From Luteimonas sp. MC1572 (GTDB lineage: Bacteria > Pseudomonadota > Gammaproteobacteria > Xanthomonadales > Xanthomonadaceae), in assembly GCF_016615815.1 (NCBI RefSeq), contig NZ_CP067112.1, positions 1,116,001 through 1,180,000 on the forward strand: a stretch of 64,000 nt of DNA. The letters run 5' to 3'. Below, piece after piece: positions 1 to 8,667 of the stretch. Both the position numbers and the translations under genes were made by a program. How positions within the stretch are numbered: position 1 is the stretch's first letter; every line of letters begins with the position of its first letter. The notes beneath the pieces were generated by a model. That model saw only the letters and a list, made by a program, of their open reading frames with translations, made no database searches and was not told the origin of the DNA.

Positions 1-1046
1 TGCGGCATCAGCACTTCCAGGTTGTCGGTCAACGCGCCCATCCAGGGCGTCATCTTTTCCTCCTCCGTGCCCGGCAGGAAACCGATGTCCTCGCCCACGC
101 TGATGGTGGCGCGCGTCATGATGATCTCGCGGTAGCGCTGCGCATCCATCGTCTGCGCAAGGCCCGCGGCCAGCGCCAGCAATGTCTTGCCCGTGCCGGC
201 GGTGCCGAGCAGCGTGACGAAATCGATCTCCGGGTCCATCAGCGCGTTCAGTGCGAAGTTCTGCTCGCGGTTGCGCGCCACGATGCCCCACACCGCATGC
301 TGGTGGCTGCGGTAGTCGTCGACGATCTGCAGCGTGACCCGGTCGCCTTCCACCTTCGCCACGCGCAGCTCGGCATCTTCGTCGCCGGGCAGGTAGAGGT
401 ACTGGTTGGGATGCCAGTCATCGTCATCGGTGCGGCGCAGCTCGTAATAGGTGCGGCCCTTGTCGGTCCAGGACTTCAGCTCCTTGCCGTGGCGCTGCCA
501 GAAATCCTCCGGCAGCGCGGTGGCGCCGGTGTAGAGCAGGCTGAAATCGTCGAGCGCGCGGTCGTTCTCGTAGTCCTCGCTGGCCAGGCCGGCGATGGCG
601 GCCTTGATGCGCAGGTTGATGTCCTTGGAGACGAACACCACCGGGTGGTCGGGCTCGGTGCGGCGCAGGTCCAGGATCGCGCCGAGGATGCGGTTGTCGG
701 GCCCGGTCACCGCGAACGAGCCGGCATCCTCTTTCGGCGCGGTGGTCTGGAAGCGCAGGCAGCCGGAACTCCCGGTGCCGCGCAGCTGCAGCCCGCCCGG
801 GCGCTCGAGCCTGAGCCCCGAGGCGATGCGGTCGGCGCCCTGCGCCTCGATCAGCTCGTTGATGAAGCGGCTGGCCTGACGTGCGTTGCGGCTCGCTTCC
901 GTCGTGCCCTTCTTGCCGTTGTCGAGCTCCTCGATGACCTGCATCGGAAGGTAGACGTCATGCTCCTCGAACTTGAACAGCGCGGTCGGGTCGTGCATCA
1001 GCACATTGGTGTCGAGCACGTAGATCAGCTTGGCGTCTGTGATCAT
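1..1046 (-). CDS. PhoH family protein with N-terminal PIN domain (3' end cut by window edge)
   Basis: This minus-strand gene starts at the ATG at 1046 and runs off the left edge, so only about 348 residues are visible. The N-terminus reads VLDTNVLMHDP (about residues 10-20), the first acidic block of a PIN ribonuclease fold. A Walker A motif GTAGTGKT lies near residue 280, and the last visible residues (TDNLEVLMP) match the PhoH ATPase domain. The order PIN then PhoH is that of the YlaK/PhoH2 class, which is linked to RNA unwinding and cleavage in other bacteria. The role here is inferred from domains only. The neighbour bcp lies 105 bp upstream on the same strand. Identity as PIN-PhoH is firm; the physiological role is not. 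Confidence 0.92.
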   Translation of the reverse strand, partial: MITDAKLIYVLDTNVLMHDPTALFKFEEHDVYLPMQVIEELDNGKKGTTEASRNARQASRFINELIEAQGADRIASGLRLERPGGLQLRGTGSSGCLRFQTTAPKEDAGSFAVTGPDNRILGAILDLRRTEPDHPVVFVSKDINLRIKAAIAGLASEDYENDRALDDFSLLYTGATALPEDFWQRHGKELKSWTDKGRTYYELRRTDDDDWHPNQYLYLPGDEDAELRVAKVEGDRVTLQIVDDYRSHQHAVWGIVARNREQNFALNALMDPEIDFVTLLGTAGTGKTLLALAAGLAQTMDAQRYREIIMTRATISVGEDIGFLPGTEEEKMTPWMGALTDNLEVLMP

Positions 1047-1151
1047 CAGGACTCCAGTCCCGTCAGGTGAGGGTGGCAAGTGGATGCGCGCGGCGGCAGG
1101 CCGGCGGGGAGTGCGCGGGAGGGCGGGGAAGCCACGCGGCGCAGGGGCGGC

Positions 1152-1631
1152 TCACCGGGAGCGCGCGTCCTTCAGTGCGTCGAGCACGGCCTGGGCATGC
1201 CCGGGCACGCGCACCTTGCGCCAGGCGCGATGGATGCGGCCGCCGGGATCGACCAGGAAGGTGCTGCGCTCGATGCCGATCACCTTGCGGCCGTACATGT
1301 TCTTCTCGCGGATCACGTCGAACGCGCGGCACAGGGCCTCTTCCGCGTCGCTCACCAGCGCGAAGCGGAACCCCTGTTTCGTGCAGAAGTTGTCGTGCGA
1401 CTTCACCGTGTCGCGCGAGACGCCGAGCACGTCGGCGGCGAGTGCTTCGAATTCGGGGAGCAGGGCGTTGAAGTCCAGGCCCTCGGTGGTGCAGCCGGGC
1501 GTGGCGTCCTTGGGATAGAAGTACAGCGCCAGCCAGCGTCCGGCATACGCGCCAAGCGTGGTCGTGGTGCCGCCCGAAAGCTGCAACGGCAGGTCGCGGG
1601 TCGCGCGGTCGATCGTGTCGGCTTCGTTCAT
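1152..1631 (-). CDS. bcp: Thioredoxin-dependent peroxiredoxin, Bcp/PrxQ type
   Basis: A 159-aa thiol peroxidase that reduces hydrogen peroxide and organic hydroperoxides in the cytoplasm, then is recycled by thioredoxin. The peroxidatic motif ATPGCTTE places the reactive cysteine at Cys47. The E. coli-type resolving cysteine five residues later is absent (Leu/Asp there). Instead a second cysteine is at Cys83 (HDNFCTK). This Cys47/Cys83 pairing is the one described for Xylella PrxQ-beta, so an intramolecular disulfide between these two is likely. The start is the ATG at 1631, 22 bp after the stop of the upstream ACT-domain gene, so the two are probably co-transcribed. Confidence 0.95.
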   Translation of the reverse strand: MNEADTIDRATRDLPLQLSGGTTTTLGAYAGRWLALYFYPKDATPGCTTEGLDFNALLPEFEALAADVLGVSRDTVKSHDNFCTKQGFRFALVSDAEEALCRAFDVIREKNMYGRKVIGIERSTFLVDPGGRIHRAWRKVRVPGHAQAVLDALKDARSR

Positions 1632-1653
1632 CGGTCTGCTGTCGGCGGCCGCG

Positions 1654-2220
1654 TCAGAACTTCATCGGATCCATGATGGCGTCGAGATTCAGGTGGTCGC
1701 AGAACTCGAGGAAGTCGTCGCGCAGCGCGGCGATGTGCATGTCGGCCGGCACGCCGATGGTGATCTGCGCCGAGAACATGTCGGCGCCGGTCTGCATGGC
1801 GCGGTAGCGCGAGCAGTGCAGGCTCTCGATGGTGATGTTCTGGTGGTCGAAGAAATCCGCCAGCTGGAACAGGATCCCCGGCTTGTCCGACGCCACCACT
1901 TCGACGATGTACGGCAGCAGGTTGGACTGGATGGGCTTCGGGCCGGTGCGGTACCAGACGAGCTTCAGGTCTTCCTCGCGCTCCAGGCGCGACAGCATGG
2001 CTTCGAGCTTGGCGACCGCGTCCCACGACCCGGTGGCGAGCGCGGTGACCGAGACATCGCGGCCCACGGTGGACAGGCGCGTGTCGACCAGGTTGCAGCC
2101 GCTGTCGGCGATGCGTCGCGACACCGCCAGCAGCGGCGAGCGCGGATGCGTCGTATAGGCGTTGATCAGCAGGTGGTTTTCGGTCGGCGCGGGCCGCGCG
2201 GTGGTATCGGTGTCGGTCAA
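1654..2220 (-). CDS. Tandem ACT-domain protein, glycine cleavage system regulator (GcvR)-like
   Basis: About 188 aa with two ACT folds: the first begins around [11 protein letters not shown] and the second around [20 protein letters not shown], ending DAIMDPMKF. Tandem ACT proteins of this kind resemble GcvR, which in E. coli modulates the glycine-cleavage activator GcvA. In xanthomonads this gene sits beside dapA and bcp, as here. I chose the TTG at 2220 because homology to the family begins soon after it. An in-frame GTG at 2232 is equally possible, and neither has a strong ribosome binding site. It is divergent from dapA across a 196-bp region holding repeated GCAAGTA motifs. A GcvR function is inferred. 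Confidence 0.85.
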   Translation of the reverse strand: MTDTDTTARPAPTENHLLINAYTTHPRSPLLAVSRRIADSGCNLVDTRLSTVGRDVSVTALATGSWDAVAKLEAMLSRLEREEDLKLVWYRTGPKPIQSNLLPYIVEVVASDKPGILFQLADFFDHQNITIESLHCSRYRAMQTGADMFSAQITIGVPADMHIAALRDDFLEFCDHLNLDAIMDPMKF

Positions 2221-2321
2221 GGCGGGTTCCACGGGAGCGGCGATGGCGAAGGAGACCCGGGGAGCCGCTTCCCGCCGGTGGCCTGAACGCAGGCTCCGCG
2301 GGCGCCCGGAGGCTGCGGCCA

Positions 2322-2380
2322 GCATACTTGCCCGCGCTTCGAGCCCGCAAGTAAGATCGACCCGCCGCGCGCATACTTGC
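2322..2380. repeat. Repeated decamer GCATACTTGC with inverted GCAAGTAAG between
   Basis: Two identical copies of GCATACTTGC lie at 2322-2331 and 2371-2380 in the divergent region between the GcvR-like gene and dapA. Between them, at 2347-2355, is GCAAGTAAG on the + strand, an inverted relative. Read towards each gene, the motifs become GCAAGTATGC (twice, minus strand) and GCAAGTAAGAT (plus strand). They could be extended -10 promoter elements or operator sites. The repeat is seen directly; its function is inference. Confidence 0.5.
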
Positions 2381-2405
2381 GCCGCATTCCGCACGGTTTC
2401 CCCTC

Positions 2406-2410
2406 GAAGG
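2406..2410 (+). promoter_or_regulatory. Ribosome binding site deciding the dapA TTG start
   Basis: GAAGG lies six bases before the TTG at 2417. This supports initiation at that unusual codon rather than at the many upstream in-frame codons. Confidence 0.6.
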
Positions 2411-2416
2411 CCCAGC

Positions 2417-3328
2417 TTGCATCTTTCCGGCAGCATCACCGCGCTGGTGACCCCGTTCACGGCGTCCGGCGACCTTGACCTCGACGCCTGGCAGCGCCTG
2501 ATCGACGCGCAGCTGGCGGCGGGCACCCAGGCACTCGTCGTCGCCGGTTCCACCGGCGAAGCCGCCGCGCTGACCGATGACGAGTACGAGACGCTGCTGC
2601 GTGCCGCGGTGGCGCAGGTGGCGGGGCGTGTACCGGTGTTGGCCGGCACCGGGCAGTCGGCCACCGCGCGCACCATCGCGCAGACGCGCCGCGCGGCCGC
2701 ATGCGGTGCCGATGCGGCGCTGGTGGTCACGCCGCCCTACGTGCGACCTACACAGGCCGGCCTGGTGGCGCATTACCGGGCCGTAGCCGATGACGGCGCG
2801 CTCCCCGTGGTGCTGTACAACGTGCCGCCGCGCACCGGCTGCGACATGTTGCCGGCAACGGTGGCGGGGCTGGCCACGCATCCGGCCATCATCGGCATCA
2901 AGGAAGCGCGTGGCGACGCCGACCGCATGCAGGCCCTGCTGCGCCTGCGCGGCCCCGGCTTCAGCATCCTGAGCGGCGACGATCCCACCGCGGTGCGTGA
3001 CATGCTGGCCGGTGCCGACGGCGTGGTGTCGGTGGCGTCGAACGCGGCGCCCGCGGCGTTCCGCCTGCTGTGCGACCTGGCCCGCGCCGGTAACGCCGTC
3101 GCTGCCGCCGCGCTCAATGCGCGGCTTGGCGAGACGGTCGCGTTCTGCGGGGTCGAATCCAACCCGATCCCGGTCAAGGCGCTGCTTGCACGGCGCGGCC
3201 TTGGCCATCGCGACGGCATCCGCCTGCCGCTGCTGCCGCTGTCCCACGCACACGCCGCCGCAGCCGACGGCATTGCCGCCGGCCTCGAGGCCCTCGAACA
3301 ATCCTGCCGCGACGCACTCGCGGCCTGA
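2417..3328 (+). CDS. dapA: 4-hydroxy-tetrahydrodipicolinate synthase
   Basis: A 303-aa TIM-barrel enzyme that condenses pyruvate with aspartate semialdehyde, the first committed step to diaminopimelate and lysine. Seen in the sequence: GSTGE near residue 44 (substrate-activating hydroxyls), YNVPPRTG with the catalytic Tyr134, and [10 protein letters not shown] with Lys162, which forms the Schiff base. I place the start at the TTG at 2417, so the protein begins [20 protein letters not shown] ribosome binding site lies just upstream, and the open frame extending further upstream has no family similarity. A BamC-like lipoprotein gene follows 22 bp later, the same dapA-bamC order as in E. coli. 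Confidence 0.96.
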   Translation: MHLSGSITALVTPFTASGDLDLDAWQRLIDAQLAAGTQALVVAGSTGEAAALTDDEYETLLRAAVAQVAGRVPVLAGTGQSATARTIAQTRRAAACGADAALVVTPPYVRPTQAGLVAHYRAVADDGALPVVLYNVPPRTGCDMLPATVAGLATHPAIIGIKEARGDADRMQALLRLRGPGFSILSGDDPTAVRDMLAGADGVVSVASNAAPAAFRLLCDLARAGNAVAAAALNARLGETVAFCGVESNPIPVKALLARRGLGHRDGIRLPLLPLSHAHAAAADGIAAGLEALEQSCRDALAA

Positions 3329-3350
3329 ACCGCTTTCCCAGGAGATCCCC

Positions 3351-3872
3351 ATGCCGCTTTCCCGCACAGCCCTTCGCTCGACCACCGTCGCCGCGCTCGC
3401 CGTCGTACTGGTCGCCACCGCCGGTTGCAGCTGGTTGCGCAAGGACAACGCCCTGTACGCGCAGAGCCCCGAAAACCGCCCGCTCGAAGTGCCGCCGGAC
3501 CTCGACCGCCCCGACACCAGTTCGGCGCTGCGCATGCCCGAAGCCGGCAGCGTGAGCCGTTCGAGCATGTCGGCGCCTGCCGCGGCCGGTACCGCCGCCG
3601 CCAGCAACGGCTTCACCGTGGCGGCCGAGCGTGACGTGGTGTTCCAGCGCGTCGAAGGCCTGCTGCAGGGCATCGACGGCGTGACCGTGGTCAGCAAGGC
3701 GCAGGTGCTGGGCACCTACGACATCGATTTCGCCGACAGCAAGTTCCTGGTGCGGGTGACCAAGGTCGATGGCGGTACCTACGTGTCCGCGGTCGATCCG
3801 CGCGGACTGGCCGCCACCGGCGAAGGCGCGGTGAAGGTCATCGAGGCCCTGAAGGCCGGCCTGGCGGAGTAA
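3351..3872 (+). CDS. bamC: BamC-like outer-membrane lipoprotein
   Basis: A 173-aa lipoprotein. The signal sequence ends in the lipobox ATAGC with the lipidated Cys at residue 26, followed by Ser, which favours outer-membrane sorting. The mature part has a Pro-rich stretch (residues 45-60) and one conserved domain (about 88-172). An AGGAG ribosome binding site precedes the ATG. Its place directly after dapA matches bamC (nlpB) of E. coli, a part of the beta-barrel assembly machine. At 173 aa it is about half the size of E. coli BamC and holds only one of the two helix-grip domains, so the name rests partly on gene order. Confidence 0.75.
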   Translation: MPLSRTALRSTTVAALAVVLVATAGCSWLRKDNALYAQSPENRPLEVPPDLDRPDTSSALRMPEAGSVSRSSMSAPAAAGTAAASNGFTVAAERDVVFQRVEGLLQGIDGVTVVSKAQVLGTYDIDFADSKFLVRVTKVDGGTYVSAVDPRGLAATGEGAVKVIEALKAGLAE

Positions 3873-3876
3873 GCGC

Positions 3877-3934
3877 CGCCGGGCATCGCCCGGCGCATGC
3901 GCCATGTGTCCAGACGCGGCCCGGAAACGGGCCG
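3877..3934. terminator. Two hairpins between convergent bamC and fdxA
   Basis: The first hairpin (3877-3895) pairs CGCCGGGC with GCCCGGCG around a 3-base loop and has no T tract. The second (3917-3934) pairs CGGCCCG with CGGGCCG around a GAAA tetraloop and is followed by TGTTGCTGT. Together they probably end transcription from both sides. Confidence 0.55.
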
Positions 3935-3968
3935 TGTTGCTGTGCGGATCCGGTCCGTATGGAGGCGC

Positions 3969-4292
3969 TCAGCGCTCGAGGAGCGGCAGCTTGTTCGGCT
4001 TGCCTTCCCATTCCTTGGCGTCGGCCGGGCCGTCCTTGCGGGTAGTGATCACCGGCCACTCCTTCGACAGCTCGGCGTTCAGCGCCAGGAAGCCTTCCTG
4101 CCCCGCGGGCACGTCGTCTTCCGGATAGATGGCGCCGATCGGGCACTCCGGCTCGCACAACGTGCAGTCGATGCACTCGTCCGGATCGATCACCAGGAAG
4201 TTCGGACCTTCGTGGAAACAGTCGACCGGGCACACTTCGACGCAGTCGGTGTACTTGCACTTGATGCAGTTTTCGGTGACGACGAAGGGCAT
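3969..4292 (-). CDS. fdxA: Seven-iron ferredoxin (3Fe-4S/4Fe-4S)
   Basis: A 107-aa low-potential electron carrier of the FdxA family. It opens [17 protein letters not shown], with the cluster cysteines spaced CxxCxxxxC then CPVDC, followed by the second set [12 protein letters not shown] near residue 40. The usual family length is about 107 aa, so the protein is complete. The ATG at 4292 is the only start that fits the family N-terminus; longer in-frame extensions run into the tRNA gene. In other proteobacteria the partner is a ferredoxin-NADP reductase; an fpr gene is present at 52825-53634 in this window, but pairing is inference. Confidence 0.96.
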   Translation of the reverse strand: MPFVVTENCIKCKYTDCVEVCPVDCFHEGPNFLVIDPDECIDCTLCEPECPIGAIYPEDDVPAGQEGFLALNAELSKEWPVITTRKDGPADAKEWEGKPNKLPLLER

Positions 4293-4365
4293 GATGCGCG
4301 CGGGGTCCGTTGAGGCCCGCCATTGTAGCGCCAGCGGGGCGGCGACTGGCCGCGCATGGCCTCCG

Positions 4366-4407
4366 CAAAAAGACAGGGCCCGCGTCCGTCGCCGGCTGCG
4401 GGCCCTG
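4366..4407 (-). terminator. Rho-independent terminator of the tRNA-Glu gene
   Basis: A perfect 10-bp stem (4374-4383 with 4398-4407, CAGGGCCCGC/GCGGGCCCTG) encloses a 14-base loop. On the minus strand it is followed by TCTTTTTGC. It lies 7 bp past the encoded CCA. Confidence 0.88.
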
Positions 4408-4413
4408 CTGGAT

Positions 4414-4489
4414 TGGTGCTCCCTACGGGATTCGAACCCGTGTTTTAGCCTTGAGAGGGCCACGTCCTGGGCCTCTAGACGAAGGGAGC
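4414..4489 (-). tRNA. tRNA-Glu (anticodon CTC)
   Basis: A 76-base cloverleaf on the minus strand. The acceptor stem GCTCCCT pairs with AGGGAGC. The D arm holds TCTAGAGGCCCAGGA, typical of tRNA-Glu, and the T arm GGGTTCGAATCCC is canonical. The anticodon loop reads CTCTCAA, giving anticodon CTC for codon GAG. Discriminator A and a genomically encoded CCA end the gene at 4414. GAG is the preferred glutamate codon in this GC-rich sequence. The terminator follows immediately. Confidence 0.97.
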
Positions 4490-4625
4490 TGGATGTTGCA
4501 TCGCCGACCCGGAGGGGCGGCACCGGTTGGACGACCGGCCCACGACAGCGTCGTCAACGCAGCGTGGCTTGCTAGTATAACCAGCTGCGGGCGCCGTTTG
4601 GCAGCCCGGCCCGAACTTTTTTCAG

Positions 4626-5945
4626 ATGCCCAACGACATAACAACCGACTTCCCAGTCCTGCGGGTCATCCCCCGCGACCAGCACTGCATTTCCCGCAAG
4701 GGCATCAGTCCCAACGCCTTGCGCGTCCTCTACCGCCTGCGCGAATGCGGCCACGATGCGTACCTCGTAGGTGGCGCGGTCCGCGATCTGCTGGTGGGCG
4801 GGAATCCAAAGGATTTCGACCTCGCCACCAGCGCCACGCCGGACGAGGTGCGCGCGCTGTTCCGCAACTGCCGCGTGATCGGCCGCCGCTTCCGCCTGGC
4901 GCACGTGGTGTTCGGTCGCGAGATCATCGAGGTCGCGACCTTCCGCGCCAACGTCGACGACGGCAGCGGCGACCGCCAGACCCACGAGGGTGGCCGGCTG
5001 CTGCGCGACAACGTGTACGGCAGCGTCGAGGACGATGCGATCCGGCGCGACTTCACCGCCAACGCGCTGTACTACACGATCGACGACTTCTCGGTCCGTG
5101 ATTACGTAGGCGGGTTCGAGGATGTACGGAACCGGGTGCTGCGCCTGATCGGCGACCCGGAGACCCGCTACCGCGAGGATCCGGTGCGCATGCTGCGCGC
5201 GGTGCGCCTGGCGGCCAAGCTCGGCTTCCGCATCGACGATGCCACCGCGGCGCCGCTGCATGCGCTGGCGCCGCTGCTGGCCGAGGCCGCGCCCGCGCGG
5301 CTGTTCGAGGAATGCCTGAAGATGTTCCTGTCCGGCCATGCGGTCGCGAGTTTCGAAGGCCTCGAACGCCATGGACTGCTGCGCGCGCTGCTGCCTGAAA
5401 GCGCGGCGGCGCTGGCCGCCAACCGCAGCGGCGCGCTGCGCCGGGTGCTGATTGAAGGCCTGCGCGGCACCGATGCGCGCGTCGCCGCCGATGAGCCGGT
5501 TTCGCCGTCGTTCCTGTTCGCACTGCTGCTGTGGCCGGCCTATTGCCGCACCCTGATGTCGCTGCAGGCGCAGGATGTGCATGCCGCCGATGCCCAGCGC
5601 CGCGCCGCGGACCGCGTCACCGTGCACCAGTTGGAGGCGATCGCATTGCCGCGCCGCTTCTCGGTGCCGATGCAGGAGATCTGGCTGATGCAGTCGCGCT
5701 TCGGCCAGCGCCAGCGCAAGCGCGTGACGCGGATGATCGCGCACCCGCGCTTCCGCGCTGCGTTCGATTTCCTGCTGGCCAGGCAGGCGGCGTCCGACGA
5801 CCACGCCGAGGACATCGCGTTCTGGCGCGAAGCGCAGCTCGACCCGGACAACGCGATCGCCATCAGCTCGGCGTTCGAAGCAGACGACGAGGCGGCCGCT
5901 CCGCGCCGTCGTCGCCGCCGTCCGCGGCCCGCACAGGCGGGATGA
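4626..5945 (+). CDS. pcnB: Poly(A) polymerase I
   Basis: A 439-aa class II nucleotidyltransferase that adds 3' adenine tails to RNA and so promotes mRNA decay and plasmid copy control. The N-terminal catalytic core shows VGGAVRDLLVGG (about residues 47-58) and KDFDLAT with the metal-binding DxD. The RRDFTANALYY segment of the same core follows near residue 140. The C-terminus is a run of Arg (RRRRRRPRP), likely an RNA-binding tail as in other PcnB proteins. Its stop overlaps the folK start (ATGA), so the two are translationally coupled. A small AT-rich island (TAGTATAAC near 4573) about 50 bp upstream may hold the promoter. Confidence 0.96.
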   Translation: MPNDITTDFPVLRVIPRDQHCISRKGISPNALRVLYRLRECGHDAYLVGGAVRDLLVGGNPKDFDLATSATPDEVRALFRNCRVIGRRFRLAHVVFGREIIEVATFRANVDDGSGDRQTHEGGRLLRDNVYGSVEDDAIRRDFTANALYYTIDDFSVRDYVGGFEDVRNRVLRLIGDPETRYREDPVRMLRAVRLAAKLGFRIDDATAAPLHALAPLLAEAAPARLFEECLKMFLSGHAVASFEGLERHGLLRALLPESAAALAANRSGALRRVLIEGLRGTDARVAADEPVSPSFLFALLLWPAYCRTLMSLQAQDVHAADAQRRAADRVTVHQLEAIALPRRFSVPMQEIWLMQSRFGQRQRKRVTRMIAHPRFRAAFDFLLARQAASDDHAEDIAFWREAQLDPDNAIAISSAFEADDEAAAPRRRRRRPRPAQAG

Positions 5946-6463
5946 CCGCGACAGCCGTCACGGCGGCGGTCGGTCTTGGCGGCAACGTCGGGGACGTCGG
6001 CCAGGCCCTCGCGTCGGCGCTTGCGGCGCTCGACGCGCTGCCCGGCACGCGGCTGCTGCGCGCTTCGCGCAGCTACCGCACGCCCGCCTGGGGCCTGCAG
6101 TCCCAGCCCGACTTCATCAATGCCGCGGCCACGCTGCAGACCACGCTCGCGCCGCGCGCGCTGCTTGATGCGCTGCTGGCGATCGAGCGCGACCATGGGC
6201 GCGAGCGCGCGGCGGACGGCAGTCGCTGGGGCCCGCGCACGCTTGACCTCGACCTGCTGGTGCATGGCGATGCGGTGATCGACGCGCCGGGCCTGGTACT
6301 GCCGCACCCCCACCTGCACCTGCGTGCCTTCGTGCTGGTGCCGCTGGCGGAGATCGCGCCCGACATGGAGGTGCCTGGCCACGGTACCGTGCGCGCGCTG
6401 CTGGCAGGCGTTGATGCCGAAGGCGTGGTGGCGCTGGAACCCCCGCGCGGGGCGTCGGCGTAA
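5942..6463 (+). CDS. folK: 6-hydroxymethyl-7,8-dihydropterin pyrophosphokinase
   Basis: A 173-aa cytoplasmic enzyme that transfers pyrophosphate from ATP to 6-hydroxymethyl-dihydropterin in folate synthesis. Motifs seen: GLGGNVGD near residue 11, the RTPAWG segment and RWGPRTLDLDLL near residue 100, with the metal-binding DLD. The start ATG at 5942 overlaps the pcnB stop by four bases. panB follows after 40 bp. The pcnB-folK-pan order is a standard gammaproteobacterial arrangement linking RNA polyadenylation, folate and pantothenate genes. Confidence 0.96.
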   Translation: MTATAVTAAVGLGGNVGDVGQALASALAALDALPGTRLLRASRSYRTPAWGLQSQPDFINAAATLQTTLAPRALLDALLAIERDHGRERAADGSRWGPRTLDLDLLVHGDAVIDAPGLVLPHPHLHLRAFVLVPLAEIAPDMEVPGHGTVRALLAGVDAEGVVALEPPRGASA

Positions 6464-6503
6464 CATGGCCGCTCCCCCTGGTTTCCGGTTGCAATGATCC
6501 GCA

Positions 6504-7319
6504 ATGGCCACAACTGAACAACGCCGTCCGATGACGGTCCCCGGACTTGCCGACGCGCGCCGCGCGGGCCGCAAGCTGACGATGCTGACCGCCTACGACG
6601 CGGGCTTCGCGCGCGTCTTCGACGCCGCCGGCATCGACCTCATCCTGATCGGCGATTCGCTGGGCATGGTGGTGCAGGGCCGCGACTCGACGCTGCCGGT
6701 GACCGTCGACGACATCACCTACCACACCGCCTGCGTCGCGCGCGTGCTGCGCCATGCGCTGCTGGTTTCCGACCTGCCGTTCCAGGCCGACGCCACGCCC
6801 GAGCGCGCGCTGGACGCGTCCACGCGGCTGCTGCAGGCGGGTGCGCAGATGGTCAAGCTGGAAGGCGCCGACCACAAGCTCGATGTGATCCGTTTCCTCA
6901 CCGAACGCGAGATCCCGGTCTCCGCGCATCTCGGCCTGACGCCGCAGTCGGTGCTGCGCTTCGGCGGCTTCAAGGTGCAGGGCCGCGACGATGCCGCCGC
7001 CGCCAAGCTGCGCGCCGATGCCCGCGCGGTGGTCGATGCCGGCGCGACGCTGGTGGTGCTGGAGGGCGTGCCCTCACACCTCGCCGCCGACATCACCCGC
7101 GACAGCGCTGCGCCGACGATCGGTATCGGCGCCGGCCCGCATTGCGACGGCCAGGTGCTGGTGATGCACGATTTCCTTGGCCTCGATTCCGGCCATCGCC
7201 GCCCGAAATTCGTCAAGGATTTCCTCGCCGAGGGCGGCTCGGTCGAAGGCGCCGCGCGCGCCTACATCGCCGCCGTCCAGGACGGCAGCTTCCCGGACGC
7301 CGCGCACTCGTACGCGTAA
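6504..7319 (+). CDS. panB: 3-methyl-2-oxobutanoate hydroxymethyltransferase (ketopantoate hydroxymethyltransferase)
   Basis: A 271-aa enzyme that transfers a one-carbon unit from methylene-tetrahydrofolate to alpha-ketoisovalerate, making ketopantoate. Seen: [13 protein letters not shown] (residues 28-40), [11 protein letters not shown] after the Mg-binding GDSLGM (Asp51), and VSDLPF with the second metal aspartate. [11 protein letters not shown] and the IGIGAG loop follow. Length is typical of the family. It is the first of three consecutive pantothenate genes, and folK upstream supplies the folate branch. No strong Shine-Dalgarno precedes the ATG. Confidence 0.97.
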   Translation: MATTEQRRPMTVPGLADARRAGRKLTMLTAYDAGFARVFDAAGIDLILIGDSLGMVVQGRDSTLPVTVDDITYHTACVARVLRHALLVSDLPFQADATPERALDASTRLLQAGAQMVKLEGADHKLDVIRFLTEREIPVSAHLGLTPQSVLRFGGFKVQGRDDAAAAKLRADARAVVDAGATLVVLEGVPSHLAADITRDSAAPTIGIGAGPHCDGQVLVMHDFLGLDSGHRRPKFVKDFLAEGGSVEGAARAYIAAVQDGSFPDAAHSYA

Positions 7320-7338
7320 GGACAGGGCAGGGCAGCAC

Positions 7339-8193
7339 ATGATCGAGGTTGCAACGACCCTGGATGCACTGCGCGCGCGCGTGGCCGGTTGGCATCGCGA
7401 AGGCCTGCGCGTCGGACTGGTGCCCACCATGGGCAACCTGCATGCGGGCCACCACTCGCTGGTGCAGCTGGCGCGCGCGCATGCCGACCGGGTGGTGGCG
7501 AGCGTGTTCGTCAATCCCACCCAGTTCGGGCCCGACGAAGACTATGCGCAGTATCCGCGTACGCCCGAAGCCGACGTGGCGGGACTCGAGGCCGCCGGCT
7601 GCGACCTGGCATGGATGCCTTCGCTAGACGTGATGTACCCGCTCGGCCTGGCGCGCGCGGTGCGCGTGCAGGTGCCGGGTATCACCGACGTGCTCGATGG
7701 CGCGCATCGTCCGGGGCACTTCGACGGCGTGTGCACGGTGGTCGCGCGGCTGTTCAACCAGGTGCAGCCCGACGTTGCCGCCTTCGGTCGCAAGGATTAC
7801 CAGCAGCTTGCGGTGATCCGGCACATGGTCCGCGACCTGGCGTTCCCGGTGGAGTTGCTGCCGGCACCGATCGTGCGCGAGGCCGACGGCCTGGCGCGCA
7901 GTTCGCGCAACCAGTACCTCGGCGCCGACGAGCGGGCACTGGCTCCGGAAATCCACCGTGGCCTGCTGGCGATGCGCGACGCACTGCGCCGCGGCATGCC
8001 GTGGCGCGAGGTCGAGGCGCTCGGTGCGGCGCGCCTGGCGGAGGCCGGGTTCGCCGTGGACTACGCCGTGGTGCGTACGCCACTGCTCGCCGAGCCCGAT
8101 GACGACGAAGGCCGCGAGCGCGTCGCGCTGGTGGCGGCCCGGCTGGGCCGCACGCGGCTGATCGACAACCTGGAATTCAGCCTGGACGCGTGA
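7339..8193 (+). CDS. panC: Pantothenate synthetase (pantoate-beta-alanine ligase)
   Basis: A 284-aa ATP-dependent ligase joining pantoate and beta-alanine through a pantoyl-adenylate intermediate. The nucleotidyltransferase HxGH signature is in MGNLHAGH (residues 31-38). [12 protein letters not shown] binds pantoate, and the KMSKS-like loop falls in the ARSSRNQYL segment. FGRKDYQQL is also conserved. It lies 19 bp after panB. The ATG at 7339 was chosen over upstream in-frame codons because it gives the family N-terminus. Confidence 0.97.
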   Translation: MIEVATTLDALRARVAGWHREGLRVGLVPTMGNLHAGHHSLVQLARAHADRVVASVFVNPTQFGPDEDYAQYPRTPEADVAGLEAAGCDLAWMPSLDVMYPLGLARAVRVQVPGITDVLDGAHRPGHFDGVCTVVARLFNQVQPDVAAFGRKDYQQLAVIRHMVRDLAFPVELLPAPIVREADGLARSSRNQYLGADERALAPEIHRGLLAMRDALRRGMPWREVEALGAARLAEAGFAVDYAVVRTPLLAEPDDDEGRERVALVAARLGRTRLIDNLEFSLDA

Positions 8194-8236
8194 ACGGCTT
8201 CCGCAGGGCGCCCGCAGGTGTGAAACCACCATCTTG

Positions 8237-8242
8237 TAGAAT
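8237..8242 (+). promoter_or_regulatory. -10-like box TAGAAT upstream of panD
   Basis: TAGAATCGC sits 40 bases before the panD ATG. It matches a TANAAT(N)GC pattern seen ahead of several other genes in the window. No clear -35 was found, so this is tentative. Confidence 0.35.
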
Positions 8243-8282
8243 CGCCCCATCCCCGCCTGAACGGCCCCACGGCCCGACGACC

Positions 8283-8663
8283 ATGCTGCTGACGCTCCTC
8301 AAAGCCAAGATCCACCGCGCCACCGTGACCCACGCCGAGCTGCACTACGAAGGCTCCTGCGCGATCGACGGCCGCCTGCTCGACCTCGCCGGTATCCGCG
8401 AGTACGAGCGCATCGAGATCTACAACATCAACAACGGCAAGCGCTTCGCGACCTACGCGATCCGCGGCGAAGAAGGCAGCGGCATCATTTCCGTCAACGG
8501 TGCCGCCGCGCACCAGGCCGAGACCGGTGACCTGGTGATCATCTGCGCGTACGGCGCCTGCGACGAGGCCGAGGCGGCGGCGTTCAAGCCGAGCCTGGTG
8601 TACGTCGACCGGCAGAACCGGATGACGCACACCAACGACGCCATCCCCGCACAGGCCGCCTGA
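8283..8663 (+). CDS. panD: Aspartate 1-decarboxylase proenzyme
   Basis: A 126-aa pyruvoyl enzyme making beta-alanine from aspartate for panC. The self-cleavage site is Gly24-Ser25 in HYEGSCAID; Ser25 becomes the pyruvoyl group. The substrate-binding YNINNGKRF and the NGAAAH segment are intact. panD completes the pantothenate set, so the cell can make both halves of the substrate for PanC from central metabolites. It is 90 bp from panC and may also have its own promoter (TAGAAT near 8237). Confidence 0.97.
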   Translation: MLLTLLKAKIHRATVTHAELHYEGSCAIDGRLLDLAGIREYERIEIYNINNGKRFATYAIRGEEGSGIISVNGAAAHQAETGDLVIICAYGACDEAEAAAFKPSLVYVDRQNRMTHTNDAIPAQAA

Positions 8664-8667
8664 GGGG

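Noticed and set aside
4414..4489. tRNA-Glu as an integration site
   Set aside because: No integrase, no duplicated 3' end and no foreign genes lie nearby; the tRNA has its own terminator.
4490..4625. A classic promoter for tRNA-Glu or pcnB
   Set aside because: TTGACG on the minus strand has no fitting -10 at 16-18 bp, and the AT island near 4573 has no -35, so no call was made.
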